DNA of 64,000 nucleotides from Diaporthe sp. PMI_573 (taxonomy: Eukaryota; Ascomycota; Sordariomycetes; Diaporthales; Diaporthaceae). Location: the NCBI GenBank assembly GCA_021399435.1, contig JAJTUP010000029.1, positions 124,001 to 188,000 on the forward strand, written 5' to 3'. Positions 1 through 11,739 of this stretch are shown piece by piece. The notes beneath the pieces were generated by a model, which was not told where the DNA came from, did not search any database, and saw nothing but the letters and a program-made list of their open reading frames with translations. Every line of letters starts with the position of its first letter. Within the stretch, counting starts at the first letter, position 1. A program made the position numbers and the translations under genes.

Positions 1-218
1 AGGTGCTTGCCGTAGCTTGGGTGGCCCGGGGAGGAGACGGCCAGGACGGCCTGCTCGAGGGCGGCGGCATGCTGCTGCTTGAGGCCGATCTTGAGGGCGA
101 GCTTGTCAGTGGGCAGGGCAGCCGAGGTCTTGGTCCATCCCTGAGGGACGTCCGGGACGCTGTCGAGCACGCGAGCCGAGACTGCGGCCGCAGCTGTGAG
201 GAGGGCCAGGCAAAGCAT
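1..218 (-). CDS. Sedolisin (S53) serine protease, N-terminal fragment cut by window edge
   Basis: Reading leftward from the ATG at 218 gives a signal peptide (MLCLALLTAAAAVSA) followed at once by the start of a pro-kumamolisin activation domain. The hallmark pieces are VPQGW about 25 residues in, then LALKIGLKQQH, and VSSPGHPSYGKHL at the edge. This is the propeptide of the tripeptidyl-peptidase-like sedolisins, acid serine proteases secreted by many ascomycetes; the propeptide folds and inhibits the enzyme until it is cleaved. Only about 72 codons lie in the window, so the catalytic Ser-Glu-Asp domain and any introns are outside. The start is set by the signal peptide; a short 5' leader follows in the region to the right. 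Confidence 0.85.
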   Translation of the reverse strand, partial: MLCLALLTAAAAVSARVLDSVPDVPQGWTKTSAALPTDKLALKIGLKQQHAAALEQAVLAVSSPGHPSYGKH

Positions 219-2720
219 CGTGACCGAGGCAGGGCCTAGGGGAGAGTGACGACGGTGGTAGGAGGGGGAGTGCGAGGGGTGGGGAGGGACAGGAGAGAAG
301 GCATGGGAAAGGGGAGGAGAACCACGCGCCCTTTATCATCATCACCCTCCAGCCAAGCAGTCAGAGCGGGTTCGTGGTCGATCCATTGGGCTGTTGACAA
401 GACGGGGCTGGTGATCGGAAAATGGAAGTGGCCCTCAGTTACATTGAGTGCTGCTCGTACCGGTTTCTGGTTCCCCACGTAGTTTACGATGGCCCTGCAT
501 GGGATCGGCACACAGATAGGTAGGTACCTTGTGTGATGCGAGCCCGGTGGTTCTGACTTAACAGATCCCCACCAGGTTAAACGGTGATGCCGTTTGACCA
601 TGACCCAATCATGTCCCCTTTCTGGAGTCCCCTTGCTAAGGCCCCGTTCGCAGATGGCAAGGAACCTCGGGATGGATATCCCAGCAATGAGCTTAAAACC
701 CACTGTTAACGGGATGATGGCGGCGGGCTACCCAAACCCAAAATTAAGGACGAGATTACACTTAGCTTCCTTGACTCTCCCGCCCGGCACTTTAGACTTG
801 CGGCTGCTTCCACGCGCTGCCCTGTAATGGTCTTGATACAGATGCTCTGCTTTCTTGGGGAATCTTCTCAGCATCGTGTCTGTTTTCTCAATTCACCCGG
901 ATCTCGCTCATCCCTCTGATCTGCTGATCCCTTGGTGCATTAAAGATCACCCAAGTAATATCCGTGATAAATATCGGCAGCTCGGTACAACAGTCTAGGC
1001 TAGAAGTGGCAGGACGCACACTCTGACCTCCGCTTAGCCAAGCATTTGCCCCATAGCCAGTACCACCTGGCACGCTTGGCTAGGTCAGTTACACACCGGC
1101 GCGTCATCCACCTGGCCTCCAGGCTGGATCAAGCATTGCCAGTGCCTGTATTCAGTTTAGTTGTCCTGGGCGATAAGAGCTTAATTCAACTGCTCCTCCG
1201 GGGCTGCATATTGGTGGATCTTTAGAGCTTGTGGCGGACCTGAGCTCGCCATGTCACCATCTCGGGCAAGGTCGCATCATAGACTTGATGGAGGCGCACG
1301 GCGCCTATCGGTGCGACATCAAGGTGCCATTCAGGGGCGGGAGTGGTGCATGTACGCGTGCGCATATGCACACGCTACGCAAAGTACGCGCCTGACCGAC
1401 CCAGAGAATGCTGTAAATCCTGGATTTTGCTGCGATGACTGCACCACATCCTCACTTCGAACCGTCCGTAAGAGGACGTCTGTAATGGAGGCCCGGCTCG
1501 TAATCCAAAACAGGCTGGTCGATAGCATAATTGTATGCATAAAACCCCCTCACTCTTGCACCCATTTAGACTTCCGTCACCCGACCGGCTAAAATTCTGA
1601 CCAATTGCACGGTCCATCTCGTATCTGTCTACCATTACTCGTTCACACAGTTCAGGCAGCCGTTTCTCCTCGTACTCTCCTCTTCTTGGCCCCGGCTTGG
1701 ATACTTTAGAGGTCTTGTCCCGCCCAGCCTACTAGACTGCTCACCAATGGCCCCATCTCTGTGTGATCAGCTGTGGAAGGTTGATGCGAGGTAGAAATGC
1801 TATCGGCTGGCCTCAGCGCTAAAGCTGCGAGACTCGACCGGTCCCCAGGACGACCAACCAACAGCCCTCTCATGACAGTTAGCACTGTCCGTTGTTGGCC
1901 AAACTCTTGTTACCAATTCACCTTTGCGAATGCGAAAGATTGAGTGCGAAATTCAATTGGAGCTTGAATGAGGCGAACGCTGTTTGACCGAGATTAAAAG
2001 TAAACTTAAAGAAAGACGAGTTCCCAACGGAGAAGGTGATCAAGTCTAGGTTTTTAAACCTCGTTCTGATATGGGTCATGGTGTACCCGGTCATGCCCAG
2101 GGGCCTGTAGCGGAACCAGCCTTCAGGACGTCAAGGTGTGATGAAATCTGACCAGATGTGGAAGCTGAAGGCCTGCAGAACAGCGGTAATTACGCTTGAA
2201 ACCACCTGAAAAATATTGGTATTCATTCTTTTTATTGAGCGCGGTTGGTGAACAACAGCGAATAGTTGGTTTTTTTTTGTACCTGTACGCCTTGTCGTCA
2301 TTAAGCAAGTATTTACGGAACTTGATGAAGGCCTCCAGTTAGATATCTGTAAGCCCCAGCTCTGCTGGACTGGTTTCCCTTCTTTGCTTTTTGGGCTAGA
2401 ATCCACAGACAGATCTTGAGCTAGATAGAAGGAAGTAAGTAAGCCTGCACGTGGACGGTGAGATAGCAGAGTGCATGCTCTTTTGCTATTTGTCCCAGTG
2501 CCACATACTCAAGTGAATCATCTGCTCTGATAATCTTGTACTGATAATCTTGTACAAAAACCTCTATTCCAAGCTTATGTGGTAATTACGGTTTCAAATG
2601 GCAGCACTGAAGGACCTTGGTACTAGAAGATTTGTCAAAGCTGTGCACCAAGGTCGAACAAAATAATTAATCTGAGACCAAGACTGCTGATATCACCTCC
2701 CAGCACCATTTCATACAACC
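219..2720. other. Intergenic, no supported gene
   Basis: About 2.5 kb separates the 5' end of the sedolisin gene from the 3' end of the AAA+ ATPase gene. Several open frames of 60-155 codons exist on both strands, but none shows a domain, a signal peptide followed by ordered sequence, or joinable splice sites. The first few hundred bases should hold the sedolisin promoter. A small tandem duplication lies at 2527-2554. Confidence 0.6.
2527..2554. repeat. 14-bp perfect tandem duplication
   Basis: The 14-mer CTGATAATCTTGTA occurs twice head to tail (2527-2540 and 2541-2554). It lies in the non-coding stretch downstream of the AAA+ ATPase gene. It looks like a simple slippage duplication. Confidence 0.9.
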
Positions 2721-4602
2721 CTATTCTCCTTCGCTGTATGGAGTGTGCACGCGAAGCTGCTTTGTTTGCTTCTCCAGCCAGACATCAAAATTGCTTGAAA
2801 CGCGTTTGGTTTCTTCGAGCATCTCGCCACTGTCCTCAGAGCGGATGATACTGACAGCAGTCATGATGTGTCTGACCGATATTATCCTGCCTCCCTCGCC
2901 AGCCGTCAGCCCTCGAGCTAGCCGAACGATATTACGGATGTCTCGCCAGTTGGTCGTAAGCTCTCCCAGAATCCGCATCAATTCGTTACTCAGAGACATG
3001 TCCACTTGGATAGATGAGTTCGAGTTCAAGAGGAGGTTGCTCCAAATGCTGGTGCGTGCTGTGTTGTCTAAAGGAGGGTACCTAATCTTCACATGAATCC
3101 TATTATGGAATGCAGAATCAAAACCTTCAACCCTGTTAGTCGTCAAGAAGAGGAGGCCTGAGTAGTGCTCGATCAATCGAAGGAATACTATTGCAATTAG
3201 GAATGATATATCATCACAAGAATGGATGCTAGGGTGTGATTCAATGAATCATACGAACCAGCGACGATAGCGTTCCGTTCCAAATCACTTGGTGTTCTCT
3301 GGGACATTAGAACGTCTGCCTCATCCAAGAGGACTACAGCACCCCAGCGATGTCCCAACATGAATATATCCCCTAATTCCCTGTCCAGATCCGATGTATC
3401 CATACTCAGCTGCCCCGTCGTCACATGATACAGAGGTCGATGAGCATGCTCCGCAATACTCTCTATAAAACAATGGCAATTTGCTTTTTCTAATAGGGCT
3501 TCAGAGATTATCGGACGACATTTGAGTGAGAACTTACCAGCCGTCATTGTTTTCCCTAGACCTGGATCGCCGTGGAGCAAGAAAATAAGCCCTCGGCCTT
3601 TCCCTTGGATGGCGTCATCGAAGTCGACATCTTGGTCTGAGTCAAAGCGTGTAACCAAAGTTTGGATAATGTCCTTCTTGGATTGCTCTATTTTCAAGTG
3701 ACGGAATGAATTTTCGGCCCAGGTGACATCTTGAAGGCGCTCAACCAAGACTCTTCCCCATTGTTGGTCTTTCAAGTAGAGACAAGCTATGTCTTCCCTG
3801 CAAATGAGGTATTCGTCATCAGTCCTTTGCTTACTCTGGTAGCTTTCATGCTTCTCGTGATCGTATAGCTCATCAAGGTCCTCTGGTTTGAGAGTTTTGG
3901 CAGGGAACAACTCTGGAGATGGCATACGTGTTGGGCGCATCCCTGGTGGAGGCCGTCCGATGTGCTGAGGTATTGGTTGCGGCGGTGCCATGAACTGAGG
4001 CGGCGGTGGTGATCGTCCTGTGAACCCAGAGAGTGGGGGGTGGACACGAGCCTTGGTTGTGATATCACTTTTGAGGAATTTCTCTAACCCTGAGGCTATG
4101 AAATCCGGTGCTAAATTTAGCTTCACCAAAGCGGTCGCGTCAATGAGCACTCGCCCATTTATCTAGTCCAAAGTCAGCTGTCATGTGAAGTTCAATTACC
4201 GACTGTGGCTCTATTGTTTTGTTAAGGTAACAACGAACCTCCATACGATGGCTTGCCCTGCCACGGCCATGCCCTGTAGGGTCAGAATTGATAGTCCACA
4301 GAGCCCCCTTATACGCCAAATGAGTCATCTTTTCTGACTGCAGCTGGCAGTACCGCTTGCCCCTTTCGATCAATCTTCGTCTGATGTCGTCCAAATGCCC
4401 TGATAGAGCTCTGTATCCCATCGGAAGAGTTGATGAATCCGAGTAAAAGAATGACTTCATCTTTGAGATCAGTCCCAGTGGGCCTTCTTCCGAGAAACCG
4501 TACCAGCTCATCCTTGACAAACATGAGTGAACGGAAAGGCTTTTGAAAAATGATCGGATAAGCGTCGAGGTTCACAAGAGCGCGCACTGAACGCCCCAGT
4601 CG
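2721..4602 (-). CDS. Fungal-type AAA+ ATPase (DUF7025-AAA family), N-terminal half apparently damaged
   Basis: The C-terminal half is a clean AAA+ module: Walker A GDPGLGKT, then TAESIAEHAHRPLYHVTTGQL, Walker B VVLLDEADVLM, sensor-1 LFLTTNRV and the RIHVKIRYPPLD element typical of a large filamentous-fungal family of unknown role. Introns that restore the family consensus are 3188-3258 (71 bp), 3463-3537 (75 bp) and one ending at 4163 (donor 4199 or about 4238). The first visible exon begins at a good acceptor at 4602 and encodes a DUF7025-like piece (LDAYPIIFQKPFRSL, then DEVILLLGFINSS). The next family-like piece, DDIRRRLIERGKRY, follows almost immediately but in another frame, and the roughly 150-residue middle of DUF7025 is absent. 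The start codon was not found. It could be a functional divergent copy or a decaying one. Confidence 0.7.
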
Positions 4603-5831
4603 CTGAAGGAGATCACACAGCTTTGCGGATTATATCTCGAGATCGGCACTAAGGATCCTATGATCACCATCCAAATACTTGCGAAGTATAAAGTATAATA
4701 GCAAATTCATGGAATGGCCGGTCGAGACCGTTCATGCGTCCTCTGCGACGATACCCTTCTTCTGCAGCGATGTGTGTATCGGAAGACAAGCGACTTTTGG
4801 GATATTGGATGAGTTTCTTCACCTGACATATCGACGGTCGGTCCTCCACTTCACCTGATAGGTTGGCACGGTTGCTAGTTGTGTCTTCGCCCTTGTCCCG
4901 CTCCTCGACTTTTACTCGAGGAGGCTTGGCCGTCTAAAGAATATGCTCGTACTCGGCTGTAAGTTCGGGAGAAGACGCAACAGGTGACATTATAAAGGCG
5001 GCAGGGAAAGCAGTAAATAGTCCCTGGACTGAAGACTGAATGAGACTTGTGAAGTCGAACTAGCCAGTAATTGTTGAACCTCCTATCGCTGAAAGCACCT
5101 CTCACCAGACTGCGCGCGTGTTGTAGGATGAGTGGGGGCTGTCGTGAACAGGTGATGTCAAATCGTATGGTGTCAGTACATGCGAGGCAACCTTGGACCT
5201 TGCTCCAGTAGCCTGCGCCAGAGTGCGGACAGTGCAGGGAATGAAAATATGCTCGAGGGCTGAGGGGAAGAAGCCGTGCATCAAACAGAAGGGTGCCCAT
5301 GAGGTGTTAATAGCTTATCAAACGTGTGCACTCGGCTGACACGTATCGAGAAATGAGTGGTTAGGCTTCCGCCGCTTCGGTTTGTCAAAGATGTGCGGCT
5401 CTCTTGTGGATGTAGCTGAAATCCCTGCCTTCTAATTATATCGTGAAACAACCCCCTCCCGCTAGGTCAGCATAGAAAGACCGCTGGATGGATTTGTCCC
5501 CGGTGTGAGGGTCAAGAGAGGGCCCTGATTGGAAAAGGCTCAGCTTGTTCGAGGTGACCGCCCCATCCTGAAAGATCCTGAATGAGTTGCCCGCGAACCC
5601 ACGCTTGCGAAGCATTTGACAGACGCGGTGACAACAAAGCTGAATAACGTTAAGACTCTGCGCACCATGACCAGGTCTGACGCAAGCGTCTCCTTGAGTT
5701 CACCCGCTCCACGAAGCTGGTTCAGAAAAAAGCGTAACTCCCGCAGGAATCGTGACGAGTTCTCCTTCTCACACCAAAAAGAAGGAGAGCAGTCATCCAA
5801 CCATGCCACCTTGCGTCCTTGATATTCAAAC
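4603..5831. other. Intergenic or unresolved 5' exons of the AAA+ gene
   Basis: If the AAA+ ATPase gene is intact its first exon or exons lie here on the minus strand, but I could not join any open frame to the acceptor at 4602. A 141-codon minus frame (4875-5300) has no recognisable domain. Nothing else is supported. Confidence 0.4.
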
Positions 5832-6724
5832 TTGGAGTCAGTAAAAAGCTCACTGGACCGACATTCCCAGCCTCAGTCCAGAGGAGATGGCATCGCTGAA
5901 CCTTGGGCAAAATTCGATGACACAACCTTCTACGACGTTACTGAATCACAGGAGAGACTGATCTTTGCCTTCTTGAAGCTCAACGTCTTCTATAGGTTGC
6001 TGAAACGGACAATCCTTTGACATTCGAAAGCGGCGGCATTCTGGATGGGCAGGAGAGCAAATTTCAGAACATTGCTGACCTGGCAGACCAGGTCTGGTGC
6101 AATCTGAATGTGATGATATGCGATAACGATATCCTGGTCCAAGAGTTTCGTCCAGAGCTTTCTGTCAAGAGCCAGTTTGGAGAGAGCTGTCGGCTAGTTG
6201 AAGAGCGTTTGTCATCTTCCATGAAGCACAAAAACCCACGAACACTGGAATCTCAGAACACGCCAGTCTATCACTCCTTTGTCGACTACGTCACGGGAAC
6301 TGTTGCCCGTCTATTCATCAGATGTATCGCTATTGAGTCCTTCCAGACCACTTGCCTGGCCGTGTTGGCTGTGATGTCCACCAAGTTGAAGACTCTGCAA
6401 ATCAATCCCGTTCAGTATGCCGGAATGTCTTTGGGCAGCTGCGAGTCCTTAGAGACCAGCATTGAGGCACAAATCAATAGACCTCGCACTGGGAGACGCG
6501 GGCATCAATTTGCGAAAGGACTCTATGATTCTCCCAAGAGGGTCCCTGGCCCTCGTTCCGGCTCCGATTTCCAGGGGCACATCAGCAGTCTCGAGCGAGA
6601 CAGAAAGTTCAAGCTGGAAGACGATATAAATCAAAGAATATATTACTTGGACATGGTTATGCATCGTGCCTTCATTTTGGAGGTGGTCAAGACGATTCTG
6701 CTCGATGTCATTGGCACAAAATAG
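5832..6724 (+). CDS. Hypothetical protein, possibly two exons, unrecognised
   Basis: Two overlapping open stretches on the plus strand look weakly coding: 5832-6020 (ending in QERLIFAFLKLNVFYRLL) and 6017-6724 (starting TFESGGILDGQ, 235 codons, ending DVIGTK). The junction near 6010 would need an intron or a frameshift, and I found no convincing splice pair. The longer part has mixed helical character and a basic, proline-rich stretch (PKRVPGPRSGS) but no motif I can name. The style (short amphipathic helices, no signal peptide) recalls the poorly conserved hypothetical proteins common in accessory fungal DNA. It may be a remnant; no function is proposed. Confidence 0.35.
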
Positions 6725-8397
6725 ATCCGTTCGGGATCACAACATTTTGTTGGGCGCTTGCTGCATTCATAATCATAGTCGTCAAGAGTCTTATGGTCGA
6801 GAGCTGGTCGTGGAGAGACTTCTTACTTCGCCGCTGCAAATGCCGCAGTGTTTCTACGCTATCATCGGTCTCTGGCGTGCCAGCTTAACTCATCATTGCC
6901 TATCTCTTACACAATGAGGACTCTCTGATATTGAAAGTCAGGGGGCCATTCGATGCAGCCCTCGCAGCTTCGGGTAAAGGCCAGGGCTTCTCTACGATGA
7001 AGAGCCAAAGCTAGGTACGCTTTTGCTTCGAGGCATTATTATGGTCACGGTTGCAGGTCTGAGAGGTCCAGCACTTGTTGGACTCCATGCGAGACGCTCC
7101 GAGGAAGTCATGAAGATACAATATTTCCACCAAGCACCAATGTTCCCTCAAGACGCCCAAGATTCGGAAGACTCGGGAGGCGCGGGAGACTCGGGCAAGT
7201 GGGGAAAGCCGCATATTGCGTGCGTTGAACTCCCCCGGAAACGAAGTGACAAACGAGCAGCGGACCCGAAGCTGGAAAAACGCGCCATGTCTTGGTACCA
7301 AGTTTATGGGGTTTACGATGTCCTGGACTGCAAATTTCGTTGAGTTCTTTTCTGCCGAGTTTATGTTTGGGTTCGCACATCATTCTGCGGCTGGACGTCT
7401 TAGAGCCGTCTACTGGATCAAGAGGGTGCAGACTCATGGCCTCCATTGCAAGCAGTCTCGAGCCAGCAGTGATGATGATGTCCGTGATGGGGATCAAGTT
7501 GCTGTCTCCTCCACCCCAGCTAGACATGCCTCCACTACTAGCGCAAATATACATCACGCCTGTTTGTACTGGGGAGTCATATCATCTCTTCCTGTGACAC
7601 TGACGTAAGTGGTTTCGTTTTTAATCCTTGTACGTACGCTTCTTGAGCAGAATGTGGGCGGTCCCTTCATACAGTGACGTAAACACCATCAAAAGGGGGA
7701 GAACAGGAAACCGGACTGCTGAGTTAACGGACTGTGACTACAGATGCAGCTGTGGCTGGTTGCAGACATTAATTCATCGTAGGAATCGAGTATCCAGTGA
7801 ATGACCATCGATATCTCCAGCCTTTTTCAAGATGTCACATTTGGCAGAAAGCAAATACTTCCCAGCCCAGGTGACAATTGATAAAGCGCAAACAAAATAT
7901 CAGACGGGAAGTCACACACATCAGACGAGTCGTCGCGACAGCGACACATGTCAAGTTCGTTTGGAGAATCACAAGCTGGCACAACGGCATCTAATAGAAA
8001 TTGTTCATTTTCAAGACCACACTTCGTGGGCCTGTCTGTGCCAAATCAGCTGCGTGCAGCTCCAATACCAAAAAAAGCAATCTCTAAACCACCCCCTGCC
8101 TGCCTCACCCGATTTTTCATCAATGACCGTTTGTCCTAAACCCTTCCGACTCCAAGCGCCTTTTAATCCCTAAGAGCGCCCCCTTGTTCTTCCTGTTTTT
8201 GAAGACGTGTTAAAAGACCGGCCATGGCTCGATGCAGGAGCCTGATAAAAAAGAGTCCAAAGGAAAAAAAAGCTGCAAGTCCTCCTCACTCTCGACTTCC
8301 TCGCCTCGTAGATGGAAGCCGAGTCTTCCAATCTGTAATCGATGTTGAATCTTCCCCGGTGCATCGATTAATAACTATCCATGGCCCGGGCACCAGC
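6725..8397. other. Intergenic, no supported gene
   Basis: About 1.7 kb downstream of both the hypothetical gene and the 667-aa gene. Overlapping frames at 7011-7608 on both strands are antisense mirrors of one another and carry no domain. I see no repeats or RNA genes here. Confidence 0.5.
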
Positions 8398-10401
8398 TCA
8401 TCTCCCAGCTCCGCCGTCATCTGCCGTTTCCCCCCTCGACACTCCTGCTTCCGAATCCTTGATCATGACCACAGACATCCACCCCTTGCCGGACCTGCCC
8501 TGAGCAGACCCGGCGGTCGGGGAAGACTTGGTGATCGGAGAGGACTTCATGTTCGTAAGAGTGTTCGCAGCGAGAGTCTCCGGCGTCTCCAAAGGATCCG
8601 GCTGTCCCGCCGTGTCGCCCTCGACGGCAGTAGCGCCAGACAGCGACTCCGCATCAGCCATCTCGGTATCGTCCCTAGAGGTGTCGTCCCTAGAGGCCTC
8701 CTCCAAAAGGGAACTATTCCCCATGGCGGAGCTGCCCTCCATGGGGGAACTCGCCGCCGCAGGACGAGAAGAAGAGCCAGCAGCCCTGGACTTCCTGGGG
8801 GTCCTCAACATCTTCTTCTCCCGGAGGGCGTTCCGGGCCTCCAACCTGTTCTTGAACCGCTGAGCCGTGGCATGGCCCCCAACGGTGACGCCGACGCCGA
8901 CGTTAACACCACGCACCCGCAGGTTCCCCGCGGAGATCCACTCGGTGGGCAGGGCCCTGAGCGACTTCTTGGGGAAGGTGAAGGACGTCGCAGGGTTAGC
9001 CGGGAACTTGAAGTTGCCCGGCTCGCCCTCGCCGTCGTCAAACAAGAGCATCGGCAGGATGCGCTCGTTCATCTTGGAGCCGCCCGCCCGGTACTCCCCC
9101 TTCCAGCCCGTGATGACGTTCTTCGCCTTGCGGCTCCCGCCCTTGGCGCGCACGCGGTCAACCTTGTATTGCTCCTCTGGCAGGTCTTTCCACAGGTCCA
9201 GCTTGTCGAAGCCGAAGTTGATGCCGATCTGGCGGTCCCAGGCGTCCCAGGGCAGCCGGGTGCACATCCACCATCCCTCCTGAGTAGCGTCTTTGTAGAA
9301 TGCTTGGTAGATCTCACCCACGACGGGGTCTGCGACGCCGACGAAACCGTCGTCCTGTCCCTGTGGGGTGCTCTGCTGTGAGAGGGCCTGTGGGGAAGGT
9401 TGGGCGCTGTTGATGGGAGTAATCATCATTTTGAGCTGGGTCCCTGCAGATGCAGACTTGCGTCGTTTGGCTGGCTGCGCACCGTCTGAAGGGTCTTGTG
9501 AAGGCTCGTCTGGGTTATCAAGGGGAGCCAATGTACTCTTGGGAGTTAGAGACTGGGGGTCAGGGACGCTGGACTTCTCGCGAGCTGCTGCCGCCATAGC
9601 TCGGCGTCGCGTGTGGCTGAGTGGCTCAGGTGATGACTCAAGAGAACGAGGGGTTGTTGCAGCGAAGGGGCTGTTGCTTGGAGTCGCCTGCATGGCACTG
9701 GCCTTGAGCCCTTTCGTGGTCTGGCCGAGGCTGTGGATCTGAGCATTCCCGGCCTGCGTTGTGGTGGTCGAGAGTTTGGACAGCGGTTTGGGCAGCGGTT
9801 TGCCTGCTGCACTGAAGTTTACCGAGACACTCTGCGTCTGTCCGATGGTTGATGCAGTATTCGAATCGCCCTGATTACCATCGCCATTGCTGTGAGATGC
9901 AGATGAAGCACCGCCCGTCTGGTCGTCGATAGGCTGAGGCGCAGCATCAGGCACCATTGCAGCAGGCATCGAGCCTGAAGATGCAGGCAGCCCCCTCATG
10001 AAGTCCACGTGCTTGCGCCACACAGCCCAGAATTCGCGGTTGACCTCTGCCAGCTCCTCCTGCTTGCGCTGTGCAGCCTGATGAAGTTTGGCCTGTGTTT
10101 TCGCTACTTCATCCAGGAATTTCATCTCGTTCTGTCCAAACGTGGCAGCCCAACTGTGTGTGTCTCCTTCTGGGTGGCTTTCGGCAATCTCTGCGAGCCG
10201 TTTGTGATAGCCGTGCCAGTAGATGCCCTCGGTGTCGTAGGCGTGTTCCAGAAGAAGGCGTACCTCTCCGCGCAGTATCTGGCGCTTCTTGTGGATCTTT
10301 TCGTTTTGCAAGCGTGTCTCCCTACACAACGCTGCGAGGAATCGCTCGTGCTGATCCTTTGCGGTCGATAGGCCATCATTTGCGGGATCTGGAGTCGCCA
10401 T
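8398..10401 (-). CDS. 667-aa fungal orphan: coiled-coil N-terminus, Ser-rich middle, conserved-looking C-terminal domain
   Basis: Single exon. The frame runs upstream to 10554, but MATPDPANDGLS at 10401 is the better start because the upstream 51 residues are unlike the rest. Residues about 15-130 are charged and helical, rich in Glu, Lys and Gln, and probably form a coiled coil (FLAALCRETRLQNEKIHKKRQ). The middle is a low-complexity Ser/Pro/Gln linker with basic patches such as PAKRRKSASA, a plausible nuclear signal. A denser segment near residues 375-530 contains Trp-rich motifs (EGWWMCTRLPWDAWDRQ, DLWKDLPEEQ, ITGWKGEY) and probably folds. After it comes a basic region (ALREKKMLRTPRKSRA) and an acidic, Ser-rich tail. 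I do not recognise the family; a nuclear role is inferred only from composition. Confidence 0.8.
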   Translation of the reverse strand: MATPDPANDGLSTAKDQHERFLAALCRETRLQNEKIHKKRQILRGEVRLLLEHAYDTEGIYWHGYHKRLAEIAESHPEGDTHSWAATFGQNEMKFLDEVAKTQAKLHQAAQRKQEELAEVNREFWAVWRKHVDFMRGLPASSGSMPAAMVPDAAPQPIDDQTGGASSASHSNGDGNQGDSNTASTIGQTQSVSVNFSAAGKPLPKPLSKLSTTTTQAGNAQIHSLGQTTKGLKASAMQATPSNSPFAATTPRSLESSPEPLSHTRRRAMAAAAREKSSVPDPQSLTPKSTLAPLDNPDEPSQDPSDGAQPAKRRKSASAGTQLKMMITPINSAQPSPQALSQQSTPQGQDDGFVGVADPVVGEIYQAFYKDATQEGWWMCTRLPWDAWDRQIGINFGFDKLDLWKDLPEEQYKVDRVRAKGGSRKAKNVITGWKGEYRAGGSKMNERILPMLLFDDGEGEPGNFKFPANPATSFTFPKKSLRALPTEWISAGNLRVRGVNVGVGVTVGGHATAQRFKNRLEARNALREKKMLRTPRKSRAAGSSSRPAAASSPMEGSSAMGNSSLLEEASRDDTSRDDTEMADAESLSGATAVEGDTAGQPDPLETPETLAANTLTNMKSSPITKSSPTAGSAQGRSGKGWMSVVMIKDSEAGVSRGETADDGGAGR

Positions 10402-11739
10402 GACCACTGACGATGACCGGTTGGCTTTGACAGCGATACGCAGATCCGATCTGTCGCAAACTGCTGTTTGCTCGAGAGTCGAGAGGGACCTCGAGGTGAG
10501 ATGAATGAGATCAATGCTGATACCCGAAATGTTGTTGGCTACCTGTCGCAACACTGCTCGGAAGTGTTTGTTCCTAGCCGAGGCAGTGAAAGGGTCCTGG
10601 TGCTAAGGCTGCAAAGGCGATCCCACGCGACCGCAAATCAAAATATCGATGAAGGCGTCGCAAATAGCAGCAGAAAGAGATGATGGTCAAAAGGGGCCAC
10701 GGAGAGCCTTGCTGGGAATGTGGTTGAAGTGGGTCGGATGAGGTCAAACTAGTTGTGGATCCCCATGTGACAAATTTCTCACCGACCCAGCCTGAATGTT
10801 TACCAGATGCAGGGTTAATACGTGTTGCTCCGGTGCGTGCTTGTGTTTGATGGAAAGATGGAAGGTAAACAGCTGGTGATGTGTGCAGTAGTCCTTTCCT
10901 TGACTCCCTGTTGTTGTTGTATTGGGCAGGAAGTGAAGTTGGCTGCCTACATGTGTAGGTATCTGGTTGGATGGAGTGGAAGGAATGGATGTTGTTATTG
11001 TGGGAGGCAGGCTACTTACTAGTGTGATGTGCATGTGAGTAATCCTTGGGGTAAGATGAGAAAGTTCCTTCTTTGAACCGCCACAAGCTTCGAAAGTTCC
11101 GGTCCGGAAAGCACGACGCGCCAAGTTCCCGTCCCCGTTCCCTGAAAAGCCGGAACGACGGACTTAAGGGGGAGTGCGGACTGCAGAGGGCAGATAGAAG
11201 ACAATCGGATTCACTGCGAGTGAATGGGGAATGATGAATAGAAACCCAGCCAGCCACTAAGGATATGCCCAGGTGATACGGGACTATGACGAAGGGATTT
11301 TACAGGCAAGGCTTATTAGTGTGGATCATCCCTCCCGATGCCCAGTTCCCCCAAATGTAACGGGCTGAATCACGGGACTTTGTGCTCAGATGCCAAGAGG
11401 GTCGAGTATAAACCTGAATCTTGCTGCCCTTTTCTTGGTCTTTGTCTCGTCTGGTCGCCGGATGGTAGTGGCTATGCTTGATCGCTTACCAACTCGATAA
11501 TATTCACTTCCTCAAGCATGGCCGAGGACTGGAGTTCCTCTGTTTGTAAGCTAGAATCTTCTGTAGCATTGGATTAAAATTGCCACCGCTTCTGGTCAAG
11601 TTTGATTAGCAATGCCCTAACCCTGTCACATCCATCCAAAATCTGGCCCTTCCTTTCTGTGCCCGACTCGGCAAAGTTTATTCCATGCTCTGAGTTCATC
11701 CAGTCAGCATCTGTACCACACCCTCTTATGCAATCAGCA
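10402..11739. promoter_or_regulatory. Divergent intergenic region between the 667-aa gene and the Nudix gene
   Basis: About 1.3 kb between two head-to-head genes, so it must contain both promoters and 5' leaders. The part next to 10401 has alternating pyrimidine/purine runs. A TATA-like GAGTATAAACC lies near 11403-11413, roughly 330 bp before the Nudix ATG. I see no additional gene. Confidence 0.5.

Noticed and set aside
236..703. 155-codon minus-strand open frame right of the sedolisin
   Set aside because: No domain, no joinable splice sites, odd composition, and it overlaps the expected promoter of the sedolisin gene.
4875..5300. 141-codon minus-strand open frame as a first exon of the AAA+ gene
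   Set aside because: I could not join it by splice sites to the acceptor at 4602 and it shows no DUF7025-like sequence.
7011..7608. Overlapping frames of 96-149 codons on both strands
   Set aside because: Mutually antisense, no motif, no signal peptide and no neighbouring exon.
8224..9381. 385-codon plus-strand open frame
   Set aside because: It is antisense to the GC-rich 667-aa gene; its Arg/Gly/Pro-rich product is typical of a reverse-strand shadow.
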